From: Thermosediminibacter oceani DSM 16646
GTDB lineage: Bacteria; Bacillota; Thermosediminibacteria; Thermosediminibacterales; Thermosediminibacteraceae
DNA length: 64,000 nucleotides
Assembly: GCF_000144645.1 (NCBI RefSeq)
Contig: NC_014377.1
Coordinates: 62,001-126,000 of the forward strand
Reading direction: 5' to 3'
Of this stretch, positions 1 to 6,979 are shown piece after piece. Below the pieces are notes generated by a model, which was given only the letters and a program-made list of their open reading frames with translations, had not been told where the DNA came from and ran no database searches. The stretch's first letter is position 1. Every line of letters starts with the position of its first letter. A program made the translations under genes and the position numbers.

Positions 1-66
1 ATGCAGGCTAATCCGGGTGGCACCGCGGAGAGCATCCGTCCCGCATGGACGGGTGCTCTTTTTTTT
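1..66 (+). promoter_or_regulatory. 3' end of a T-box leader (antiterminator/terminator part)
   Basis: The window opens inside a T-box riboswitch. Positions 15-28 carry the conserved T-box core GGGTGGCACCGCGG, directly followed by a strong intrinsic terminator. T-box leaders sense uncharged tRNA: the 3' end of the tRNA pairs with the T-box bulge and lets transcription read through. The downstream gene is a TrpP-type tryptophan transporter, so tRNA-Trp is the expected ligand. The specifier loop lies upstream of the window, so this cannot be read directly. Confidence 0.85.
31..66 (+). terminator. T-box intrinsic terminator
   Basis: An 11-bp stem (31-41 with 47-57, one G-U pair) closes a five-base loop and is followed by a run of eight T. 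Its 5' side overlaps the sequence that the T-box antiterminator would use, as expected for a T-box switch. Confidence 0.85.
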
Positions 67-168
67 ATACCTTTTACGATCCGAAGGGGGTGGTGGCCTT
101 CTGGTTTTCGATAAGTGGTTTTGAATTTCATATAATCCTAAATTTAAATGTAAAGGAGGATAATTCCG

Positions 169-678
169 ATGAAACTAAAGGATATGATCCTTACTTCCCT
201 TTTGATGGCCATAGGCCTTGTGTTCCACCAGATAACGCCGCCTTTAGTGGCGGGTATGAAGCCGGATTTCCTGCTGACCATGCTCTTTGTGGCGCTTTTC
301 ATAAACCCGGCTCCTAAAAATGCGCTTTTGGCCGGCATGGTAGGGGGTATCTTTGCAGCGCTTACCACCAGTTTCCCCGGAGGCCAGGTGGCGAACATCG
401 CCGATCGCATAATAACCGCCCAGGTGGTGGCACTGCTGATCAGGCGCAGCCGTGGCGTCAGCCTGCGCATCTTCGTCCCCCTCACCGGCCTTGTAGGTAC
501 CATCCTCAGCGGCACGGTTTTCCTTCTTGCGGCCATGATGGTGATGGGTGCCCTTCCTGCGGCCTTTCCAGTGCTGTTTACCGCCGTGGTACTGCCTACT
601 GCGGCCATCAATTCGGTGGTGACCGGTATACTTTACGGGCTGGTTACGGCCACCGGGAAGGTAGTACGGAAAATTTAA
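169..678 (+). CDS. trpP: tryptophan transporter, TrpP family
   Basis: This 169-aa, very hydrophobic protein resembles the TrpP family of Firmicutes, which are small integral membrane proteins (about 170 aa) thought to import tryptophan. The N-terminal segment containing HQITPPLVAGMKPDF and the later FPGGQVANIADR stretch are typical, and about five membrane helices can be drawn. The ATG has a clear ribosome-binding site (AAAGGAGG, 8 bases upstream). It is a single-gene unit with a T-box leader in front and a hairpin behind. Regulation by tRNA-Trp charging fits the product, so the two assignments support each other. Confidence 0.85.
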   Translation: MKLKDMILTSLLMAIGLVFHQITPPLVAGMKPDFLLTMLFVALFINPAPKNALLAGMVGGIFAALTTSFPGGQVANIADRIITAQVVALLIRRSRGVSLRIFVPLTGLVGTILSGTVFLLAAMMVMGALPAAFPVLFTAVVLPTAAINSVVTGILYGLVTATGKVVRKI

Positions 679-686
679 ATCAACAA

Positions 687-712
687 CCCCGGCAAGGCCG
701 GGGATATTTATT
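687..712 (+). terminator. terminator-like hairpin after trpP
   Basis: Perfect 7-bp GC-rich stem (CCCCGGC / GCCGGGG) with a 3-base loop, followed by an interrupted T-rich stretch. It lies just after the trpP stop codon. Confidence 0.6.
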
Positions 713-847
713 TAATTCGCAAGCTTTTGGAGTCGACCGCTTCCTTAGCTTTGCAAAAACGGTGCTGTAAATGTATGTATACCCTGCCAGTGAATTTTTT
801 GATATTATTAAGAGAGGCGAAAATTTTTGGAGCGATGGAGGGTTAAT

Positions 848-1609
848 ATGGATTCCGGCAGCGAAAAAATGACCGAAGCCAAAATAAGGGATATATTCAA
901 TATAGCCATCAAAAACGGAGAAAAACGAGCGGGCAACTTCCTGGACCCTGCCGAACAGCAGATTGCCGAAGCGGTGGCCAGAAATTTTCCCGGAGCCGGT
1001 TATTATTTTGAGGGAGGCCACAGTGAGGCCGAGAGGAAAGTGCTTGTGGCTTTTCCCGAATATCTAGAGGATCAGCCCTTCTTTCTCCCAATAAGGGCCA
1101 TCAGAGTGATCCCCAAGGATCCGGACGAGCACCCAAGCCACAGGGATTATCTCGGTGCGGTACTGGGGCTCGGCATCTCCAGGGATAAGGTCGGTGATAT
1201 AATCGTAACAAAGACCGGAGCGGATATAATAGTAAAAGAAGAGGTGGCGGAGTACATCGGGCTCAATCTCTCCAGGGTGGGGAACGTGCCCGTCTCCGTT
1301 GAGGAAATATCGCTGAAAGAAGTGGCCACCGTTGAGAGGTCGTACAAAGAGATAAAGGGGACGGTAGCTTCTCTACGCCTTGACGCCATAGCCAGCCTGG
1401 CCTTCGGCATTTCCAGGTCAAAAATGGCCCCTTATATAAAAGGCGAAAACGTGAGGCTCAACTTCAGGACGGTAAAGGACCCTTCCGCTGAAGTGAAGGA
1501 AGGCGACGTCATCTCCGCCGCCCGGCTGGGGAGGGCCAAGGTCGTCGAGATCGGCGGCAGCAGCAAAAAAGGCAGGATATACGTGACGGTGCATAGGTAT
1601 ACGGGTTAG
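848..1609 (+). CDS. ylmH: YlmH-family RNA-binding protein with C-terminal S4 domain
   Basis: A 253-aa protein matching the YlmH family in length and layout: an N-terminal region, a middle domain with IRAIRVIPKD and HPSHRDYLGAVLGLGISRDKV, and a C-terminal S4 RNA-binding domain (about residues 180-250, with LRLDAIASLAFGISRSK and VNFR-like strands). YlmH is linked to ribosome-associated quality control in Bacillus and is usually encoded near cell-division genes. Here it stands alone ahead of a PlsC gene. I chose the ATG at 848 because GGAGGG precedes it at good spacing; a TTG 21 bases upstream has no such site. An AT-rich stretch of about 135 bases lies between trpP and this gene. Confidence 0.82.
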   Translation: MDSGSEKMTEAKIRDIFNIAIKNGEKRAGNFLDPAEQQIAEAVARNFPGAGYYFEGGHSEAERKVLVAFPEYLEDQPFFLPIRAIRVIPKDPDEHPSHRDYLGAVLGLGISRDKVGDIIVTKTGADIIVKEEVAEYIGLNLSRVGNVPVSVEEISLKEVATVERSYKEIKGTVASLRLDAIASLAFGISRSKMAPYIKGENVRLNFRTVKDPSAEVKEGDVISAARLGRAKVVEIGGSSKKGRIYVTVHRYTG

Positions 1610-1620
1610 CGGTAAGCACC

Positions 1621-2292
1621 TTGAATTATGATAGATACCGGCTTTTTAAGCATAGAAATTTTGAGAAAGCGGGTGAAACGGTGTTTTACCTGCTGGCGAA
1701 ACTCATCCTCCGAATTTTCTTTTCCTTCACCGGCGGGGTGAAGGCGGATGGTATTTCCAATGTACCGAAAAAAGGCCCTCTCATAATCGTATCTAACCAC
1801 CAGAGTATCTTAGACCCGACGGTGCTCATGGCGTGCATCTCCAGGAGGATACACTTCCTTGCAGCGGCCTACCTTTTCAGGATACCCGTATTGAATATCC
1901 TCCTGCCAATGGCCGGCGCTATCCCGGTAAAAAGCGAGAAGGGGGACCTTGCTTCGTTTAAGAAAGCCCTTCGAATCCTGGCAAAAGGAGGGGTGATCGC
2001 CCTCTTTCCCGAGGGGGGCGTAAGCCCCGACGGAAGCCTGCGCCCCTTCAAGCACGGCTGGGCCTACCTTGCACTGAAGTCCGGCGCGCCGGTGCTGCCC
2101 GTGGCTGTGATCGGCACGAGGGACGTACTGCCCGTGGGCACTTACATGCCCCGCAGGGGCAGGATTGAAGTGAGGGTGGGGGAATGTGTTGCTGTACAAA
2201 AAAAGGGGAGAGTGAGGCAGGAGGATTTCGGTGAACTTAATATGATGATGGAGGGTAGGTTGAAATCACTGCTTGTTGGGACCAGGCAGTGA
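1621..2292 (+). CDS. plsC: 1-acyl-sn-glycerol-3-phosphate acyltransferase (PlsC-like)
   Basis: A 223-aa membrane-associated acyltransferase that adds the second acyl chain to lysophosphatidic acid in phospholipid synthesis. The catalytic HX4D motif is seen as NHQSILD (about residue 60), followed by the FPEGGVSPDG block and a proline-rich ending (LPVAVIGTRDVLP). A hydrophobic N-terminal segment (YLLAKLILRIFFSF) fits membrane attachment. The start is uncertain: TTG at 1621 gives the full length, while GTG at 1681 would begin just before the hydrophobic segment. The stop codon lies within the 3' arm of a terminator hairpin. Confidence 0.82.
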   Translation: MNYDRYRLFKHRNFEKAGETVFYLLAKLILRIFFSFTGGVKADGISNVPKKGPLIIVSNHQSILDPTVLMACISRRIHFLAAAYLFRIPVLNILLPMAGAIPVKSEKGDLASFKKALRILAKGGVIALFPEGGVSPDGSLRPFKHGWAYLALKSGAPVLPVAVIGTRDVLPVGTYMPRRGRIEVRVGECVAVQKKGRVRQEDFGELNMMMEGRLKSLLVGTRQ

Positions 2293-2300
2293 TTTTTTTG
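2263..2300 (+). terminator. intrinsic terminator after plsC
   Basis: 10-bp stem AAATCACTGC / GCAGTGATTT closing a 13-base loop and running into seven T. It includes the last codons and the stop codon of plsC, and separates it from the cas operon. Confidence 0.85.
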
Positions 2301-2412
2301 GTCAAATTTTTGTCGAAATATTTTTCATTGATATGGAAGGATTTTAGAGAATTTTATAGAATTTTAGCATCATAGAAACAAACATTTTTTTGTTCAGCTA
2401 GGGAGGCAAATT

Positions 2413-3168
2413 ATGAGAGTCCGTATCCATTTTGAGCCCGTCACACTTGGAACCAGTATATATTACCCTTATTACCTGCAGACAGCGTTGTACTCCCTGC
2501 TTGACGGCGAGCTAGGTACATGGATGCACGATAAGGGGCTGGTACTGGAGAAGCGAAGATTAAAACCAATATGTTTCAGCCGTTTGATGGGAGAATACAA
2601 ATTAGATAGGGAAAGAGGTATTATTTACTTTCCGAAAGGTGCGGCACTGGTAGTTACCTCGCCTATTTCGGAAATTTGTCAAAGTCTTTTGACGGGGCTT
2701 TTGAAAAGAGGCGAGATAATCTTAGGGAAATCTTCTTTTCCGGTATCGAAAGTGGAAATAGCAGATCCAAAGGTCAGCGGTAGCAGCATTTTAGTTAGGA
2801 CTCTTTCTCCTATAACTGTATATTCGACGATGTTGAAGTTTGATGGATCAAAATACACTTGTTATTTTTCTCCAAAGGATTCCGAATTTGTATCTCTCTG
2901 CCGGGATAACCTGGTTCGGAAGGCGCGCGCTTTGGGATGGGAAGAGAATCAGGATTTTGAATTAAATATAGAATTTAAAGGGGATCCCAAAACTAATATG
3001 GTTAAATTCAAAAACAATTTTATTAAAGGATATAGCGGCTACCTTATGATTTCTGGGCCTACCAGGTACCTTAAGCTCGCCCTGGACTGGGGCTTAGGGG
3101 CTAAAAACAGTGCTGGGTTTGGCTGCCTAGAGATTACAGGAGGTGGGAATCATCAAGATAGAATTTGA
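2413..3168 (+). CDS. cas6: CRISPR-associated endoribonuclease Cas6 (first copy)
   Basis: A 251-aa RAMP protein that cuts the CRISPR precursor transcript at each repeat. The C-terminal glycine-rich loop is clear (GLGAKNSAGFG). An N-terminal histidine near residue 39 in WMHDKG followed by KRRLK is the likely catalytic site by analogy with other Cas6 proteins. It is the first gene of the cas operon, and GGGAGG precedes the ATG. The other Cas6 in this window (at 19.6 kb) shares the pattern MHxxG...KRRxK...FSRL but is clearly diverged, so they are not a recent duplicate. Expected targets are the repeats of the array 8 kb downstream. Confidence 0.92.
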   Translation: MRVRIHFEPVTLGTSIYYPYYLQTALYSLLDGELGTWMHDKGLVLEKRRLKPICFSRLMGEYKLDRERGIIYFPKGAALVVTSPISEICQSLLTGLLKRGEIILGKSSFPVSKVEIADPKVSGSSILVRTLSPITVYSTMLKFDGSKYTCYFSPKDSEFVSLCRDNLVRKARALGWEENQDFELNIEFKGDPKTNMVKFKNNFIKGYSGYLMISGPTRYLKLALDWGLGAKNSAGFGCLEITGGGNHQDRI

Positions 3169-3207
3169 TGCAAACTAATTTTTATTAAAAAAGGGTGAAA
3201 ATGGAAA

Positions 3208-5267
3208 ATGTTGGTAGATAGCCTTATTAGACTCGGTAAAGTTTTAATGAGTTTTCCTCATTCGCCACGAGCAATAGTAAAAGAGATTTCTGCCCTGGGT
3301 GACCCACTCGCAGGAGATTTTCTTCAAAGAATTTACATAGTAGAGGTATACCGCAATCCTGAGCCGAAGATAGTTTGCAGTCCTACTATATGCTGGGGGG
3401 ATTTTGAGGATGCTGGAGGGAAAAAATCAAAAAAGAGCATTTTTAGGCCCGATTTTGAAAGGGCCATCGGTACCCCATTCTTTCTTCCCCAGGGAGGCAA
3501 TCGGAGACAACCGCAGGGCTATTACCCGGTTCCGGTATACATAGTTTATGATGAGGACTTCAAGGAATTTTCCGAAAATCCCGAAAAAGTTGTCAGATTC
3601 CTGAAAGGCAGGTTTGCCAGAACGGAAGGTGCAGCTTTAACCGGGGATGAGTTGATGGTATGCGCTGAAAGTATATCACGAAGTATACGTGAAACGAATA
3701 TTTCCGAAAAAAGGAACTTGAAAGCACTGATAGCAATATGCATAATTGATGAAGACTCTCCTTACCGGTTAAAACCTTCCGGAGTTAAGATAGATGAAAG
3801 GATAGAATTCAAGGTCACCGAAAGTTTCGCTTATCCTGGCATGGCTGTTTATACCGACCTTACCAAAATCCTGGACAGGCTTTGGAAAGCAAAACTTACT
3901 GAAGGCGCGGAAGCTGGAAAGATCGATAATGGAATATGTGTAACGTGCGGAAAGATTGACAAACTCGTTTCAATTTATAACAAATCGTGGCCGCTTTTTC
4001 TCCCTACCTGGAGTTGCCCGCTTCCTCAGTTAAGTGCCAAAAAGAAGTTGAACCTGGCCGAAAAAACCGGTGGCCTATGCGAAGATTGCTATAAAGCTCT
4101 GACTTACGGGGCAAGTGCTTTCAGAAGCATGGAAAAAGATATTCCGGGATGGCTTACAAAAGGCTATTCGCTCCTGTTGACAGCCCTGGTGGAAGGGAAA
4201 ATAAAAAAGCGGGGGACGCGTCGGTCAAAGTAACGGGATGCGTATATCCCGCGCCGGTAGACATGGCACTTTCCGAAGAAGATATGAAATTTTTAGGCGA
4301 AGAAATTTCGCTGATGGTATCAAGGGAGCATGCCGCTGGAAGAAGGGTAAGGGATATCCAGTCGGTGGTCGGCTTCGAAAGCCAGATATCTGAAGAAAAT
4401 CTTCAAGATGCTCTGCGGTTTTACATCGTATATTATTCTGGAGACAGGAGCAAGGGTGATGTGCACCTGAGAGCTACAATGGAAGATGTGCTTCCTTCTA
4501 TCTTGATAAAACTAGACGATGTTGCAAAAAGCACGGTTATGTCGGTTGCCGAGTTATCGCGAGAGCTTCCCGGTAGTAAAAACGAGGATCTTTACGGCCA
4601 AATTAGAAGCCGTTACGGTTCAATACCATGGCTTCTCGCCAACGCCTATGGGCCGGGTTATATGTGGCAAACGCTGGAAAAGGTAATAACCAGAAAGAAG
4701 CTGGATCAAGGAAGTTTTGTAACAGGCTGCGGGCACAGAATGTTAACCTTAAGTAGAAGTTGGCCTGATTCTAAATGGAAGATATTTGACGAGGTGCTTT
4801 TCTTCTATGGTTTTGCCAGTTTTCTGTCAATATACCATTCAACTTTGGGCATAGAAGGGGGTATGTGTAAATTGAGCGATTGGAAAGAGCTAAGGAAATT
4901 GGTGGTGGAAACTCCGGCGGAGGATATGGTTTTGGATACTGTTGAAAAAGTTGGATTTGCAGCGGGTTATGTAATACAGGAGTTCAGCAGGAGATATTAT
5001 GCGGTAAAGGCAAAAGATTTTATAAAACACCGGGTTATGGTTTTCGGCAGCAGTCTCTCACCGGATGTGATATGGAGTAGGGGGCTGGCTAGGCTGGAAG
5101 AATACGCTAAAAACCTGGACATTTATATGGAACCGGAACTCAGCAAAAAGAATGCCGTTACAATGCTGGCCTACAACCGGCTTCGGGACAAGATTAAAGC
5201 TGAAAAGGATTTATTTATAGCTTCATTCTGGAGTGGATACGCGCTTTCGGCTAAAACATCTGATTAA
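3208..5267 (+). CDS. cas8b: Cas8b large Cascade subunit, read through a -1 frameshift
   Basis: Two overlapping reading frames (3208-4233 and 4149-5267) together encode one Cas8b, the type I-B large subunit that recognises the PAM. The first frame ends soon after the zinc-finger region (CVTCGK ... CEDCYK, about residues 249-295). The second continues with the all-helical C-terminal half. The overlap contains A AAA AAG in the exact phase for a -1 slip (4203-4209). Slippage there gives a continuous 686-aa protein reading ...KIKKAGDASVK... The 0-frame stops 8 codons later at 4233, leaving a 341-aa N-terminal product. An SD-like GGAAGGG lies just upstream of the heptamer and a 6-bp hairpin lies downstream. 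Alternatives are a true gene-breaking indel or a sequencing error in the A-run. The start ATG is preceded by AAGGGTG. Confidence 0.8.
4191..4251 (+). promoter_or_regulatory. candidate programmed -1 frameshift element in cas8b
   Basis: SD-like GGAAGGG (4191-4197) is followed after 5 bases by the heptamer A AAA AAG (4203-4209), the same heptamer used in E. coli dnaX. The 0-frame TAA is at 4231-4233. A 6-bp hairpin CGGGAT/ATCCCG lies at 4234-4251. The hairpin starts 24 bases after the heptamer, further than in dnaX, so the structural stimulator is the weakest part of the case. Confidence 0.5.
4926..5267 (+). CDS. possible internal Cas11b small subunit (nested in cas8b)
   Basis: Some type I-B systems make a separate small subunit from an internal start within cas8b. 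Here an in-frame ATG at 4926 follows GGAGG with only a 2-base gap and would give a 113-aa helical protein (MVLDTVEKVGF...) ending at the cas8b stop. Another in-frame ATG at 4863 follows AAGGGGG with a 1-base gap and would give 134 aa. Both gaps are short for efficient initiation. No separate cas11 gene is present in the operon. This is inference from family behaviour plus size. Confidence 0.3.
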   Translation: MVLDTVEKVGFAAGYVIQEFSRRYYAVKAKDFIKHRVMVFGSSLSPDVIWSRGLARLEEYAKNLDIYMEPELSKKNAVTMLAYNRLRDKIKAEKDLFIASFWSGYALSAKTSD

Positions 5268-5291
5268 AAACTAAAAAAGGAGTGATGTTTA

Positions 5292-6242
5292 ATGCCTGAA
5301 ATCCCAAGGACCGGAGAAATACTGTTTATAAAGTGCGTTAAGGATGGAATCCCCAACCGTGATCCCCTTAACGACAGCGATGCCAGAAGGATATTTGGAG
5401 AGGATGACGGCAGAATATCCTTAAGTGACGTTAGCATCAAACGGGATGTCAGAGATTATATCCAGCACCGTTTTCCAGATGGAGGCCCGGATAAAAAGTA
5501 TCATATCTTTGTTCGGCAGGAAAAAGGAGAAAACGGTAAACTTAGGGACAGGAAAGAACTTGCGAGGAAGATTATCGAAGATGTTTCTGGTGAAGATTCA
5601 CCAGATAAAAAGAAGACCCTTATGTCGGCAGCTTTCGATGTCAGGGTGTTCGGTGCTGTTTATAGTGTGGAAAAAGAAAGTTTCAACCAGACAGGGCCGG
5701 TTCAGTTTGGCTGGGCTCATTCACTTCATCCCGTTGAAACTCGATACGTGCAGGGAACCGTAGTAATTCCTTCAGAGGATGCGAGCAAAGGGCAGGGTTC
5801 CATTTGGACTACATATATAGTTCCATTTGCGGTATTTTGCATGCCAGGAGTCATAAATCAAAGTATCGCTAACGAGACTGGCGCGACCCGGGATGATATA
5901 GAACTGTTGCTGGAGGCGCTATGGAAAGGCACTCTGCACAGGCAGGCCAGGGGTAGAGGCATACAGCAGCCTTGCTTCTTGCTTCACGTAGAGTATTCCG
6001 ATCCTTTCTTCCGCATAGGATACCTGGAAGATTACATCTCCCTGGAGCCCGGGCGCGAAGCGTGGCTGGGAGGCAACCCTCCGACATCACTGGAACAAGT
6101 GAGGTTAAATGTGGACCGTCTGGCAGAAGTGCTGGACCCGAACGGGGAATTCGGCAATAAGATTGAAAGGATACGGTACTGGGTAAATCCTGCCTTGACG
6201 ATCAGCTGTGAACTCCCTGGAACCCGCGAAAAAATATGGTAG
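5292..6242 (+). CDS. cas7: Cas7b (Csh2-type) Cascade backbone protein
   Basis: A 316-aa RAMP protein of the Csh2/Cas7b type, several copies of which line the crRNA in the Cascade complex. It has the typical N-terminal block (KCVKDGIPNRDPLN), the SAAFDVRVFGAVYS strand and the FNQTGPVQFGWAHSLHPV region. The ATG has AAAAAGGAG upstream, and it lies 24 bases after the cas8b stop. The gene is intact, so the frameshift in cas8b is the only lesion-like feature in the effector part of the operon. Confidence 0.9.
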   Translation: MPEIPRTGEILFIKCVKDGIPNRDPLNDSDARRIFGEDDGRISLSDVSIKRDVRDYIQHRFPDGGPDKKYHIFVRQEKGENGKLRDRKELARKIIEDVSGEDSPDKKKTLMSAAFDVRVFGAVYSVEKESFNQTGPVQFGWAHSLHPVETRYVQGTVVIPSEDASKGQGSIWTTYIVPFAVFCMPGVINQSIANETGATRDDIELLLEALWKGTLHRQARGRGIQQPCFLLHVEYSDPFFRIGYLEDYISLEPGREAWLGGNPPTSLEQVRLNVDRLAEVLDPNGEFGNKIERIRYWVNPALTISCELPGTREKIW

Positions 6243-6280
6243 CGGCGCCGGGATGCAAATTTAAGGGCAGGTGAAAAAAC

Positions 6281-6979
6281 TTGAAACTGCTTGTCTTTGA
6301 ATTGCGCGGCGATATTGCACATTTCCGCAGACCAGATGGGATAGTAACGCACCCTACGTACCCTGCCATGCCAAGGACCGTGCTTTGTGGTCTGATCGCA
6401 TCTATTCTTGGGAAGAGCGTGCTGGATGGAGAAAACTGGATGGGATATTCCATACTCAGTCCCGTTCGCACTGTAACCCAAGAAATGTCAATGCTTGGTA
6501 AGGGTTGGATGGGCAACAGCGGCGACTATTTTAACCGACTTACATCAATTCAGCTGATTGTAAACCCTCACTACCGCGTGTATTATGCAGGAGACCATTT
6601 TGAAACGCTTGTAGAAATGATCAGAGAAAGGAGGAGTGTTTTTCATACCTATCTCGGATCTGCTTTTTGCCTGACATTCCCGAGGTTTACAGGCGTAATC
6701 GATGCTGAAGAGATATCACCGGCACCAGGAGATATCCTCACCGCAATTACGATAGTTCCCACAAATATAGTTGAACGTTTGATCACCGAAACAGGAGAAA
6801 GGTATATACCGATGAGAGGAGCTCGTTATACAGTTGACCGCGACAGGAATTTTAAAGGAACTCTTAATTTTATCATTGAAGAGTCCGGTAGACCAATAAA
6901 GTTTAGAACAAGAGACTCTGCTGGTTCGGTCAATTATCGTATTCTGAAAGTTGAAAATGGAGTGATTTGCCTGTGGTGA
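6281..6979 (+). CDS. cas5: Cas5b (RAMP) Cascade subunit
   Basis: A 232-aa RAMP protein that binds the 5' handle of the crRNA. It begins MKLLVFELRGDIAHFRRPDG, the usual Cas5 start (strand, then a short loop with aromatic and basic residues), and has the PAMPRTVLCGLIASILG helix typical of subtype I-B. TTG is the start codon, with a GGGCAGG site upstream. Its end overlaps the start of cas3 by 13 bases, which suggests coupled translation. Confidence 0.88.
   Translation: MKLLVFELRGDIAHFRRPDGIVTHPTYPAMPRTVLCGLIASILGKSVLDGENWMGYSILSPVRTVTQEMSMLGKGWMGNSGDYFNRLTSIQLIVNPHYRVYYAGDHFETLVEMIRERRSVFHTYLGSAFCLTFPRFTGVIDAEEISPAPGDILTAITIVPTNIVERLITETGERYIPMRGARYTVDRDRNFKGTLNFIIEESGRPIKFRTRDSAGSVNYRILKVENGVICLW

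Noticed and set aside
2328-2362. Promoter for the cas operon (TTGATA ... TATAGA)
   Set aside because: Spacing does not fit any good -10 box; the true promoter could not be fixed.
4149-5267. A separate cas gene of 372 aa starting at ATG 4149
   Set aside because: The ATG has no ribosome-binding site, the first residues are out-of-frame readings of cas8b, and the rest continues Cas8b after the -1 shift.
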